Shown one piece after another: positions 1 through 7,501 of a stretch of DNA of 13,381 nucleotides. The notes beneath the pieces are model-generated. The model saw nothing but the letters and a program-made list of their open reading frames with translations. It was not told where the DNA came from and did not search any database. Both the position numbers and the translations under genes were made by a program. Numbering within the stretch: position 1 is the first letter of the stretch; the number at the start of each line of letters is the position of its first letter. Origin of the DNA: Campylobacterales bacterium (GTDB taxonomy: Bacteria; Campylobacterota; Campylobacteria; Campylobacterales; QNZT01); assembly GCA_015489185.1 (NCBI GenBank), contig WGAE01000213.1:1-13381 (forward strand), given 5' to 3'.

Positions 1-896
1 AAAAAGCGAAATTTGCCGTGCATCGGATCAGTGATAATATCGTTTTCAACCTGGCGGATAAACGACTCTTTCACCACAATCTGCGTGCGGTAGGCACTCA
101 AACGTCCGGTCAGCGTCATCACTTTGCGTGAAAGCGAGTGTGCCTGAAAAAGTTGATGGCGCTGTCCAAATTTGAGATTGAACCACTCTTTGTACCAGCG
201 ACTTTTGGAATGGATAAACGCCGCTTCATTCGTCGTTAACGCCCCCAAACCATGTTCCGATGCGAAAAAAGGCAGAATTTTACGTAAAAAACCCTTCTCC
301 AAATAACTATCCCCGTCCATGAAGATCGTCACCGAATTTGGATCATCGAAATGGGCTTTATGATACGCTCTGGCGATCGCCCGAAGCGCATGCCCCATCG
401 CGAGCCGCTTGCCGGAGTTTTGATGTTGAAAAATCAATCGCACTTTATTGTCACCGTCATACGCCTGAAACATTCTGTGGATGACGGCATCCTCCTTTTT
501 GCCAGAGGTCGCAATCACAATCGTCACATCGGAGGGAATCGATCTGATTTCGGAGAGAATCGAACGAAAACACTCGACACTCACCCAACTCTCCTCTTTG
601 TAGGAAGGGATCATGAAGTAGAGATTTTTCGGATATTTTGCCGAATCCGGTAACGCTTCCGCCCTGCGTAACAGTTTCGGATAGTAGTGATAACGATAGA
701 TAAATGCACGTATATAATTAAGCAACATCCATCCGTAACGCCAAAACGCAAAAATCGTCAATCCAACAATCACGCCGTGTTTGAGCAGATAGAGACGTGG
801 ATAGATCAAAAAGAAAATAACTGCGAGTAACGTACCGTAAATCAGAAACGGCAACCAAAATGAATCGATCGCACGCTTTTCATCGTATCGGTACAT
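1..896 (-). CDS. Alg8-like family 2 glycosyltransferase (membrane polysaccharide synthase), 3' end cut by window edge
   Basis: This gene is open through the left edge; 298 codons are visible. The ATG at 896 lies 5 nt past the stop of the Alg44-like gene, with a GGGAG ribosome site inside that gene's end. Two hydrophobic segments (about residues 13-33 and 39-60) precede a cytosolic GT2 domain. Visible motifs are SGKRLAMGHALRAI (161-174), the metal/nucleotide-sugar binding DGDS (194-197) and TLTGRLSAYR (261-270). The window ends before the expected later catalytic Asp and QxxRW-type motifs. In the GT2/Alg8 family such proteins polymerise a nucleotide sugar and pass the chain through the inner membrane. 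The adjacent PilZ/HlyD-type partner matches the Alg8-Alg44 pairing, so a c-di-GMP-activated exopolysaccharide synthase is inferred. The sugar cannot be told from the sequence: alginate-like uronan is only one option, and a hyaluronan- or cellulose-type synthase is a more remote alternative. Confidence 0.85.
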   Translation of the reverse strand, partial: MYRYDEKRAIDSFWLPFLIYGTLLAVIFFLIYPRLYLLKHGVIVGLTIFAFWRYGWMLLNYIRAFIYRYHYYPKLLRRAEALPDSAKYPKNLYFMIPSYKEESWVSVECFRSILSEIRSIPSDVTIVIATSGKKEDAVIHRMFQAYDGDNKVRLIFQHQNSGKRLAMGHALRAIARAYHKAHFDDPNSVTIFMDGDSYLEKGFLRKILPFFASEHGLGALTTNEAAFIHSKSRWYKEWFNLKFGQRHQLFQAHSLSRKVMTLTGRLSAYRTQIVVKESFIRQVENDIITDPMHGKFRF

Positions 897-901
897 TGTC
901 G

Positions 902-2281
902 TTACCACTCCCTTTCAAAAAGGAGTTCCACTCTCTGATAAGGACGCAGTTTGACCTCTTTTTCCAGCGGATGAATATAGACGGTATAGGTCTCATCCTC
1001 CTGCACAGGATCGGCATCTGCAGTCTTAAAAACTTCCCCGTTTATAATCTTATCATGTAATCTGTCGATGATCCGTACTTTGCTTCCGGTATGGATATCC
1101 GAAAAATATTTCGTCGGTATCGTTGCGGTAATATACGGGGAATCTTCCGTCCATAGAAGCATCAACGGTGTATTTTTCGAGGCGGTTTGTCCCTGCGGCA
1201 CGTAGATCTCGTAAACCGTCGCGCTGACCGGCGCAAAAATGCGATATTTTGCAAGCTGCTTTTTCAAAAAGTCGATGCGAATATTGAGATCTTCGATATC
1301 CTCTTTCCCGGTATCCGCCTTTTTTTCAACACTGAGCGTCTCTTTCGCCGCTTTTTGTTTCTGAAGCTGCAGTTTTGCTTCCAGCCATGCGTTTTCCGCC
1401 TCTCTGAGTGTTTCCGCCGTGATCAGCTGCGTGTCGAACTCCTTTTTCATCTGCAGATAATAGGCCCGTTTTTTACGAACTTTCTGTTCCATCAGGCGAA
1501 TCATACGTGTCTGTGCGGCAACAGTACGATTATGCTCTTGCATCTGAGCAGCAAGTGTTTTAAGTTTGCGTTTCTTCTCAATCTCAAGTAACGAAAGTTT
1601 ATAGACAACATCATCACTGTCCAGATCTGCCAGCGGCGTACCGGGAGTTACCCGATCCCCTTCCTGCACATAAATTTTATCAACCGTCGCGGTAACCTGC
1701 GGGAAAATTTTCAGATCGTTTCCGGCCACAACACCGCTCCCTTCGTAACGATAGCGAAAATTGTAGATCAACAATCCGACAACAAGCGCCAGTACGAAGA
1801 GTGCGAAAAGGATATAGCGAAGCGAGGTCTTACGAAAGGCAGTCTGAAGTGCTTTTGCTTCCTCTTCCTGGAGTTTGACAGGCGTTTGAATCGGGGAATC
1901 AACCTGCGGTTCTTCGTAGATTGCAACAATATCATCAACCCTGTCGACTTCCCCTTCGATCGCAAGTTCGATAAAACGACGCAAAACACTGCGATTCTTT
2001 TCGCTCAAATCAACGAATGAAAATCCGGAACGTCCTTTTTCGGTATATTCATGACAGAGTTTTACCTGAAGAGAGATATGCGCGTCACGCATTGCAAGAA
2101 CCAAAACCGCGTCGATTTTTTCACCCACCGCAAGTTTTGTCTGAAGATTGGAAAGTGCGAGACCGGTTAGGGACCAGTCGATGGCACTGTAGGTTTTACC
2201 GTTTAACAATACCTGCAAGGGAATCGTCGTACGATAGGACTTTCGCATGGAATTTTTTTCAAATTTCGTCACAAAAGACAT
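902..2281 (-). CDS. Alg44-like c-di-GMP receptor and membrane-fusion protein (PilZ + HlyD-like)
   Basis: 459 residues. The N-terminal cytosolic PilZ domain (about 8-115) has both c-di-GMP signatures intact: RKSYR at 13-17 (RxxxR) and DWSLTG at 35-40 (DxSxxG). One transmembrane helix follows (about 154-176). The periplasmic part is a HlyD-type hairpin: a first lipoyl-like half (about 183-222), a long charged coiled coil (about 222-345) and a second half (about 345-378) with a C-terminal beta domain. This is the architecture of Pseudomonas Alg44, which activates the Alg8 polymerase on binding c-di-GMP. The protein is longer than Pseudomonas Alg44 as I remember it (about 390), mostly in the coiled coil. 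The ATG at 2281 is preceded by AAGGAG at 9 nt; the alternative Met12 would start right at the RxxxR motif and is less likely. The Alg8-like gene follows after 5 nt. A plain HlyD efflux adaptor is unlikely because of the PilZ domain. Confidence 0.85.
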   Translation of the reverse strand: MSFVTKFEKNSMRKSYRTTIPLQVLLNGKTYSAIDWSLTGLALSNLQTKLAVGEKIDAVLVLAMRDAHISLQVKLCHEYTEKGRSGFSFVDLSEKNRSVLRRFIELAIEGEVDRVDDIVAIYEEPQVDSPIQTPVKLQEEEAKALQTAFRKTSLRYILFALFVLALVVGLLIYNFRYRYEGSGVVAGNDLKIFPQVTATVDKIYVQEGDRVTPGTPLADLDSDDVVYKLSLLEIEKKRKLKTLAAQMQEHNRTVAAQTRMIRLMEQKVRKKRAYYLQMKKEFDTQLITAETLREAENAWLEAKLQLQKQKAAKETLSVEKKADTGKEDIEDLNIRIDFLKKQLAKYRIFAPVSATVYEIYVPQGQTASKNTPLMLLWTEDSPYITATIPTKYFSDIHTGSKVRIIDRLHDKIINGEVFKTADADPVQEDETYTVYIHPLEKEVKLRPYQRVELLFEREW

Positions 2282-2367
2282 CGTCCGACACTCCTTGCTT
2301 TTAAGTAAATTTTAAATATAGTAGTAAATAATTATTTACATAAAGCTGAAGTGTGGTTAACTAAAAC
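2282..2367 (-). promoter_or_regulatory. AT-rich intergenic region: candidate promoter of the Alg44-Alg8 pair
   Basis: This 86-nt gap separates the purL stop from the Alg44-like start. On the minus strand it contains TATATT (2320 down to 2315), a fair match to a -10 box, with only a poor -35, as is common in Campylobacterota. A perfect palindrome lies just upstream of that box, in the spacer position. No GC-rich hairpin with a T-tract follows purL, so read-through from purL is possible. The promoter call is inference from sequence alone. Confidence 0.3.
2324..2339. repeat. Perfect 16-bp palindrome GTAAATAATTATTTAC, candidate operator
   Basis: GTAAATAATTATTTAC equals its own reverse complement over all 16 bases. 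It lies about 3 nt upstream of the candidate -10 of the Alg44-Alg8 transcript, where a bound dimeric regulator would block or aid RNA polymerase. Perfect 16-mers can arise in AT-rich DNA, so function is not proven. It loosely resembles AT-rich Fur-type sites, but those I remember in Helicobacter have a central unpaired base, which this lacks. Confidence 0.4.
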
Positions 2368-4569
2368 TTAAATATCTGATTCGATTACTTCCTTAAACCT
2401 TTTATAAAAAACATCTTGCAAAAATGAAATATCTTTAATTATTTCATTACAAACAAACTTTTTACCACCGGTTTGACCGATTTTCGTAAACGGCACTTTG
2501 CCTCCAAAAGCAAACTTTTCAAACGCTTCAGGATCACTTGTCTCCACAATCGCACAAGAAAAAGTCTCGCTGAAGATATCCCGTTTATCTCCAAGCGCAA
2601 CCTGACATGTGACACCGATACCGCTTGTCGCCGCCATTTTTGCCAGGGTAATCGCCAGACCGCCCGTACTGATATCTTTCGCCGCACAAAGCAACCCTTT
2701 TTTGTTCGCTTCAACGACAAAATCCCAGAGTGCACGCTCTTTTTCAAAATCAATCGGTGCCAGTTTCCCCGCTACCGTCGAAAAGAGTGCTTTCATATAA
2801 AGCGATCCGCCGAAATGGTGACCGATCTCACCCAGCAGATAGAGTGTGCTCCCCGCTTTTTGAAACGCCGAAGGCAAAACGTTGTGCTGATCTTCGTTGA
2901 CACCGACCATTGCGATCGAAGGGGTCGGGAATATACCCGTTCCGTTTGTCTCGTTATAAAGCGAGACATTTCCGCTGACAACAGGAGTCTGCAATGAAGC
3001 GCACGCCGCCTTGATCCCTTCACACCCCTCCGCAAACTGCCACATGATTTCCGGATTTTCCGGATTACCGTAATTAAGACAGTCGGTGATTGCCAGCGGC
3101 ACCGCACCGCTCATCGCAACATTCCGCCCGCTCTCCATCACCGCGGCGGCGGCACCGCCTCTGGGGTCAATATAGCAGTATCTCGGGTTACAGTCACAAC
3201 TGATCGCGATCGCTTTGCCAGTCTCCTTGACACGAATGACACTTGCATCGAGTGAACCGGGATGTTTGACGGTATTGGTCTGTACCATTGAATCGTACTG
3301 CTCATATACCCACGCCTTGTTCACCACTTCCAGTGATGAAAAGAGCGTATCAAACGCATGTTCATTGTCAACAGAGGGAAAGTCGTCGATTGTGACATCC
3401 GCTATTTCATCCAGATATTTGGGACGCTGAACAGGTCTGTCGAGTACCGGCGCCTCTTCGTTGATCGGATCGACAGGGATATCCGCCACCTTTTCACCGT
3501 GCCAGAAGAGCTCCATACGTCCCGTATCGGTCACTTCGCCGATCACCGCGACATCGAGTTCCCACTTTTTGAAAATATCGATCACCTCTTTTTCGAACCC
3601 TTTTTTGACACAGATGAGCATCCGCTCCTGTGATTCGGACAACATGAACTCATACGGCGTCATGTTCTCTTCTCTTGCCGGGACTTTATCCAGATGCATC
3701 ACCATTCCGCTGCCGCTGCGTCCTGCCATCTCAAACGAACTGGAGGTCAGACCAGCCGCACCCATATCCTGAATACCGACGACATAGTCATGTTTGAAAA
3801 GCTCCAGACACGCTTCAAGGAGCAATTTTTCGGTAAATGGATCACCCACCTGTACCGTCGGACGCAAACTTTTGCTCTCTTCGGTAAAACTGTCGCTGCT
3901 CATCACCGCACCGCCAAGACCGTCACGTCCCGTTTTACTTCCGACGTAGATCACCGGATTACCGATACCCTCTGCTCTTCCGTAAAAGATCTCATCACTT
4001 TTACAGGTTCCCAGCGTAAAGGCGTTGACCAGAATATTGCCGTTATAAGCTTCATCGAAAAAGGTCTCGCCGCCGATCGTCGGCACACCCATACAGTTAC
4101 CGTAGTCACCGATCCCCGCCACGACGCCGCGTACCAGATAGCGCTGATGGCGCGCAATCGTGTCATCTCCGTGTACATTACCGAAACGAAGCGCGTTCAT
4201 ATTGGCAACCGGACGCGCTCCCATCGTAAATACATCCCGTAAAATACCCCCTACACCTGTCGCAGCACCCTGATAGGGTTCAATAAAACTGGGGTGGTTG
4301 TGGGATTCCATCTTAAAAACAGCGGCCATACCGTCACCGATGTCAATCACGCCGGCGTTTTCACCCGGTCCCTGAATCACCCATTTTGCTTTGGTCGGAA
4401 AACCGCTCAGATACTTTTTGCTCGACTTGTAGGAGCAGTGTTCACTCCACATCGCTGAGAAGATACCAATCTCAAGCAGATTCGGTTCACGCCCGAGTAT
4501 CTTTTTGATATGTTCATAATCTTCCTGTGTCAGTTTGTGAGAACGTAGTATTTCATCGAGATTTTGCAT
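2368..4569 (-). CDS. purL: Phosphoribosylformylglycinamidine synthase subunit PurL (small form)
   Basis: 733 residues, the length of the small PurL that works with separate PurS and PurQ, not the 1,300-residue fused enzyme. It converts FGAR, glutamine-derived ammonia and ATP to FGAM, the fourth step of de novo purine synthesis, in the cytosol. Visible motifs are SEHCSYK (42-48), the ATP/Mg site MESHNHPS (87-94), GVGGI (105-109), QDMGAAGLTSS (267-277), SESQERM (311-317) and GNVSLYNE (533-540). Both halves of the tandem AIRS-type fold are complete. The ATG at 4569 gives the normal family N-terminus (MQNLDEIL) and has AAGG about 9 nt upstream. The frame stays open further upstream, but that extension runs through a tRNA gene and is not credible. 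purS and purQ are not in the window. No frameshift is seen. Confidence 0.97.
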   Translation of the reverse strand: MQNLDEILRSHKLTQEDYEHIKKILGREPNLLEIGIFSAMWSEHCSYKSSKKYLSGFPTKAKWVIQGPGENAGVIDIGDGMAAVFKMESHNHPSFIEPYQGAATGVGGILRDVFTMGARPVANMNALRFGNVHGDDTIARHQRYLVRGVVAGIGDYGNCMGVPTIGGETFFDEAYNGNILVNAFTLGTCKSDEIFYGRAEGIGNPVIYVGSKTGRDGLGGAVMSSDSFTEESKSLRPTVQVGDPFTEKLLLEACLELFKHDYVVGIQDMGAAGLTSSSFEMAGRSGSGMVMHLDKVPAREENMTPYEFMLSESQERMLICVKKGFEKEVIDIFKKWELDVAVIGEVTDTGRMELFWHGEKVADIPVDPINEEAPVLDRPVQRPKYLDEIADVTIDDFPSVDNEHAFDTLFSSLEVVNKAWVYEQYDSMVQTNTVKHPGSLDASVIRVKETGKAIAISCDCNPRYCYIDPRGGAAAAVMESGRNVAMSGAVPLAITDCLNYGNPENPEIMWQFAEGCEGIKAACASLQTPVVSGNVSLYNETNGTGIFPTPSIAMVGVNEDQHNVLPSAFQKAGSTLYLLGEIGHHFGGSLYMKALFSTVAGKLAPIDFEKERALWDFVVEANKKGLLCAAKDISTGGLAITLAKMAATSGIGVTCQVALGDKRDIFSETFSCAIVETSDPEAFEKFAFGGKVPFTKIGQTGGKKFVCNEIIKDISFLQDVFYKRFKEVIESDI

Positions 4570-4709
4570 GCGATACCTTGTGCGTAAAAGTTTGGACGAT
4601 TTTACAAAAAAGCCCCTTACAGCGGTATCAAACTGATTGAAAGAAAATATTCGGAAATTTGCAACATTTAAAGGATTAGTAAAAGGTAGTGAATCAAAGC
4701 GAAGAAAAA
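4570..4709 (-). promoter_or_regulatory. purL upstream region with candidate -10 box
   Basis: This 140-nt stretch between the tRNA 3' end and purL encodes no plausible gene. On the minus strand TTTTTTG precedes TAAAAT (4604 down to 4599), a T-stretch followed by a near-consensus -10 box, which is the usual Campylobacterota housekeeping promoter form. It would start transcription about 20-25 nt before the purL ATG. A short leader like that leaves no room for a purine riboswitch, and no such aptamer is recognisable. Confidence 0.4.
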
Positions 4710-4795
4710 TGGTGCGATCGGGGGGAGTCGAACCCCCACGCCGGTTAGGCACTACCCCCTCAAGATAGCGTGTCTACCAATTCCACCACGATCGC
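4710..4795 (-). tRNA. tRNA-Leu (anticodon GAG), CCA encoded
   Basis: The minus strand folds as a class II tRNA. The acceptor stem GCGATCG pairs with CGATCGC, the D arm GTGGAATTGGTAGACAC is typical of leucine tRNAs, and the anticodon stem CTATC/GGTAG encloses loop TTGAGGG with anticodon GAG. A 14-nt variable arm (TGCCTAACCGGCGT) follows, then T arm GGGGG-TTCGACT-CCCCC, discriminator A and an encoded CCA. It aligns almost position for position with E. coli tRNA-Leu(CAG). It reads CUC and CUU codons. It lies between atpE and purL, with its 5' end a few bases past the atpE terminator. Confidence 0.96.
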
Positions 4796-4835
4796 ATAAA
4801 AGATGAAGTCTCGCGAAACCGATCGCGAAACTTCA
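4796..4835 (-). terminator. Rho-independent terminator after atpE
   Basis: Positions 4804-4835 form a 13-bp stem, all paired on the minus-strand RNA with one G-U wobble. The core is TCGCGA pairing with TCGCGA, closed by GAAGT/ACTTC, with a 6-nt loop. A TCTTTT tract (4803 down to 4798) follows in the minus direction. The hairpin begins 12 nt after the atpE stop codon. The T-tract ends 2 nt from the tRNA-Leu 5' end, so the tRNA must either use a promoter inside this region or atpE, or rely on read-through. Confidence 0.8.
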
Positions 4836-4847
4836 AGAGGTTATCGG

Positions 4848-5159
4848 TTATCCGAGGAAAGGGTTCGCGTAAAGTGCGATCAATGCGATAACGAGTGCGT
4901 AGATAACCTGTGCTTCGATCATCGCCAGCGCGATGAACATCGTAGTCATCAATTTACCGCCCAGCCCCGGATTTCTCGCTGTACCTGCGATTGTCGCAGC
5001 GGCTGTATGTCCCATACCGATCGCACCACCCAGTGCGGCAAGACCGAGACCTACACCTGCAGCAAGTACAGAGTAAGCTTTCAGTGTTTCGTTTGCGGCA
5101 TCTTCACCGGCAAATGCAGCTGTCGCGATAGCGAACATCAAAAACAGAATCTTCTTCAT
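4848..5159 (-). CDS. atpE: ATP synthase F0 subunit c (proteolipid ring)
   Basis: 103 residues. A hydrophobic, signal-like N-terminus (1-17, MKKILFLMFAIATAAFA) precedes the usual two-helix hairpin. Helix 1 (about 28-58) is Gly/Ala-rich, the polar loop carries R62-N63-P64, and helix 2 holds the ion-carrying Glu82 (AMIEAQVIYAL). The residue after the Glu is Ala, not Ser/Thr as in sodium-binding rings, so proton coupling is inferred. The subunit forms the rotating c-ring in the inner membrane. As remembered for Helicobacter and Campylobacter, atpE is apart from the other atp genes, and none is present here. The ATG at 5159 has a strong AAGGAG 6 nt upstream, fitting the high dosage needed for the ring. 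A strong terminator follows, so it is probably a single-gene transcript, perhaps with read-through from pnp. Confidence 0.96.
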   Translation of the reverse strand: MKKILFLMFAIATAAFAGEDAANETLKAYSVLAAGVGLGLAALGGAIGMGHTAAATIAGTARNPGLGGKLMTTMFIALAMIEAQVIYALVIALIALYANPFLG

Positions 5160-5279
5160 GAAGTGCTCCTTATAAAAACGTTTCGTTTTTCAAAGTCCGT
5201 TCGGCTTGCGTATCCCTACTTATCACTTTGAAGTTGGGATTTTAGCGAAACTCACTTAAAAAAACCCTGAAATATATTA
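5160..5279 (-). promoter_or_regulatory. atpE promoter and foldable 5' leader
   Basis: Minus strand: a T-run precedes TAAAAT (5244 down to 5239), a near-consensus -10 box about 80 nt before the atpE ATG. Downstream, TTCAAAGT/ACTTTGAA (5225-5232 with 5189-5196) can pair as an 8-bp stem around a 28-nt loop that includes CCGTTCGG. Next to it AAAAACG-AAA-CGTTTTT (5174-5190) can form a 7-bp hairpin ending just before AAGGAG. The pnp stop has no GC-rich terminator, so some atpE mRNA may come from read-through. The structures are seen; their function is inferred. Confidence 0.4.
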
Positions 5280-7496
5280 CTAAATTTTTTCAATCAATTC
5301 CAATTCTATTTTGTGCCCCTTGACGGAGAGAATTTTGACTTTGACTCTATCTCCTATTTGCAAAATATCGGTTACTCTGTCGACCCTCTCGTCCGAGAGT
5401 TTGGAGATATGCAACAAACCGTCTACACCGCCCGGCAATTCGACAAAAGCGCCGAAATCGACAATTCGCTTCACCTCTCCGTCAAAAATCTGTCCCGCTT
5501 CAAAATGCGGACTTTTCCCCCGATGTCCTCTTGGTTCACGTTTTTTCGACGCCAGTTCACGAATGTAGTCACAGGCGGCACTGACCTGAACCTTGTCGCT
5601 TCCCTCAACTTTGACCTTTCCTGTCTCTTTGTCAAGATCGACAGAGACTTCAAATTTTTCAATGATCTCTTTGATCGTTTTACCCGCCTGCCCGATAATT
5701 GCGCCGAATGTCGACGGATCGAGTGAAAAGACGCTGCGGGAAGGAAGTGCCTTTTCATTCAGCGATATCTTTTCCGCCGCCTCTTCCATAATTTCCAGAA
5801 TATGAAGCCGCGCCTCCGCCGCCTGATCAAGCGCCTCTTTGAGAGTATTTTTGTCGATACCGCCGAGCTTAATATCCATCTGTAATGCGGTGATGCCGTC
5901 TTTGGTACCGGCGACTTTGAAATCCATATCGCCGTCATGATCTTCCAGCCCCATAATATCCGTTAAAATCGCATACTGATCTCCTTCGACGACCAGCCCC
6001 ATCGCGACACCCGCGACAAGTTTCTGCACCGCAATCCCTGCTGCTTTCAGCGCGAGCGAACCGCCGCATACCGTTGCCATCGACGAAGAACCGTTGGACT
6101 CCAGAACCTCCGAAACGACACGTACCTTCTGATCTTTATCAAGCCGGATCGTCGGTTCGAGTGCGCGTTTGGCGAGGTTTCCGTGCCCCAGTTCACGACG
6201 CCCGGGCGGTCTGAGCGGACTTGCTTCCCCGACCGAAAAACCGGGAAAGTTGTAATGGACCATGAAGTTTTCGTAATGCGCCTCTTTGTCAGTCAGCAGA
6301 TCATACATCTGGGCATCTTTCCCCGATCCCAGCGTTACGGTCACAAGCGCCTGTGTCTGACCTCGCGTAAAGAGACATGAGCTGTGAACCGAAGGAAGAA
6401 TATTTGTTTCGATCTCGATAGGACGTACCTCTTTGAGACCACGTCCGTCGGCACGTTTACGCTCTTCAAGGATCATTTTGCGTACGACATCACGTTTGTA
6501 GCGATCGACCATCTTCATGATCACATCTTCGTCCCAACCCTCTTCGCGGGCGATATCATCCTGCGCAATTTTTTCGGCAATTTTTTTCAGATGTGTCGCC
6601 CGTTCGCTTTTTGCCATCTGATTGATCGCATCATACACATCATCTTTATAAAACTCATCGATATAAACCAGCAGCGACTCGAATGTCTCTTCCACATTTT
6701 TCAGTTTCAGATCGGCTATCGGTTTTTTCAGTGACGAAAACCCTTTTTCATAATCCGCACTCGCTTTTGCGATCGCATCGGATGCGATCTCGAGCGCTTC
6801 GAGCATCTCGTCGTTGGTCAATTCGTTGACATCGTGCTCTTCGACGATATCGTCTGTGAGCAGATCGGGCACCATCAGCGGATCGGGAGCGGTCATCGGC
6901 ACTACTTCGACCTTGTCGGTCGCGATCGAGCGCATCTCGATCATCAAAAGTTCCTCTTTGGTACCGGAGACATAGAGATCAAGCGTACTTTTGGCAAGTT
7001 CCGATTTGGTCGGGTTGACGACAAACTCTCCGTCGATTCTGCCGATACGCACCGCGGCAACACTCTTCTCTACCGGCAAATCACTCAGATAGAGCGCGGC
7101 GGAAGAGGCGTTGAGCGCCATTGTCTGTAAGTCAACCTCCGGATCGGCACTTAAAACAAAAACGACAATCTGCGTCGGATAGGCATACCCTTTTGGAAAG
7201 AGCGGACGCAGACTTCGATCGATAATCCGCGAAGTAAGCGTTTCGAAATCTCCCGGTTTCGTTTCCCGTTTGATAAACCCTCCCGGAATACGCGCGGCAG
7301 CGTAACTCTTTTCGATATACTGCACGGTCAGCGGCAGAAAATCCTCTTCGACCATCTCTTCATCTCTGGAAACCGTAGCGAGTACGACAGCATTCTTTTC
7401 ACGCAAAAGCACCGCGCCGGCAGCTTGCCTTGCGACTTTGTCGATCTCGTAAATCTCCTCTTTATTGTTCACTGTGACAGTGACGGTACAACTCAT
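5280..7496 (-). CDS. pnp: Polyribonucleotide nucleotidyltransferase (PNPase)
   Basis: 738 residues, slightly longer than the E. coli enzyme (711). It degrades RNA 3' to 5' with phosphate, releasing nucleoside diphosphates, and can add tails in reverse; it acts as a cytosolic trimer. Domains in order: RNase PH-like 1 (about 5-210, with PGGFIKRE at 71-78), an all-helical linker (about 215-340), catalytic RNase PH-like 2 (about 345-570, with LFTRGQTQALV, PGRRELGHG at 431-439 and the metal-site region DHDGDMDFKVAGT at 519-531), KH (about 585-650, GXXG loop GQAG at 602-605) and S1 (about 667-737, ending IELELIEKI). All key elements are intact. The ATG at 7496 is 5 nt past the previous stop, with AAAGGAG about 10 nt upstream. 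It is the last gene of the operon starting at purD. No clear terminator or RNase III-type leader hairpin is seen. Confidence 0.97.
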   Translation of the reverse strand: MSCTVTVTVNNKEEIYEIDKVARQAAGAVLLREKNAVVLATVSRDEEMVEEDFLPLTVQYIEKSYAAARIPGGFIKRETKPGDFETLTSRIIDRSLRPLFPKGYAYPTQIVVFVLSADPEVDLQTMALNASSAALYLSDLPVEKSVAAVRIGRIDGEFVVNPTKSELAKSTLDLYVSGTKEELLMIEMRSIATDKVEVVPMTAPDPLMVPDLLTDDIVEEHDVNELTNDEMLEALEIASDAIAKASADYEKGFSSLKKPIADLKLKNVEETFESLLVYIDEFYKDDVYDAINQMAKSERATHLKKIAEKIAQDDIAREEGWDEDVIMKMVDRYKRDVVRKMILEERKRADGRGLKEVRPIEIETNILPSVHSSCLFTRGQTQALVTVTLGSGKDAQMYDLLTDKEAHYENFMVHYNFPGFSVGEASPLRPPGRRELGHGNLAKRALEPTIRLDKDQKVRVVSEVLESNGSSSMATVCGGSLALKAAGIAVQKLVAGVAMGLVVEGDQYAILTDIMGLEDHDGDMDFKVAGTKDGITALQMDIKLGGIDKNTLKEALDQAAEARLHILEIMEEAAEKISLNEKALPSRSVFSLDPSTFGAIIGQAGKTIKEIIEKFEVSVDLDKETGKVKVEGSDKVQVSAACDYIRELASKKREPRGHRGKSPHFEAGQIFDGEVKRIVDFGAFVELPGGVDGLLHISKLSDERVDRVTDILQIGDRVKVKILSVKGHKIELELIEKI

Positions 7497-7501
7497 AATC
7501 T

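Noticed and set aside
4570..4598. A purine riboswitch before purL.
   Set aside because: The likely leader is only about 20-30 nt and no purine aptamer pattern is visible.
4570..4752. An upstream extension of purL by about 61 codons to an ATG at 4752.
   Set aside because: It runs through tRNA-Leu and the promoter region, and the normal PurL N-terminus starts at 4569 with a ribosome site.
5174..5190. The hairpin AAAAACG-AAA-CGTTTTT as a rho-independent terminator of pnp.
   Set aside because: The stem is short and AT-rich and lies directly before the atpE ribosome site; it is better treated as a leader element.
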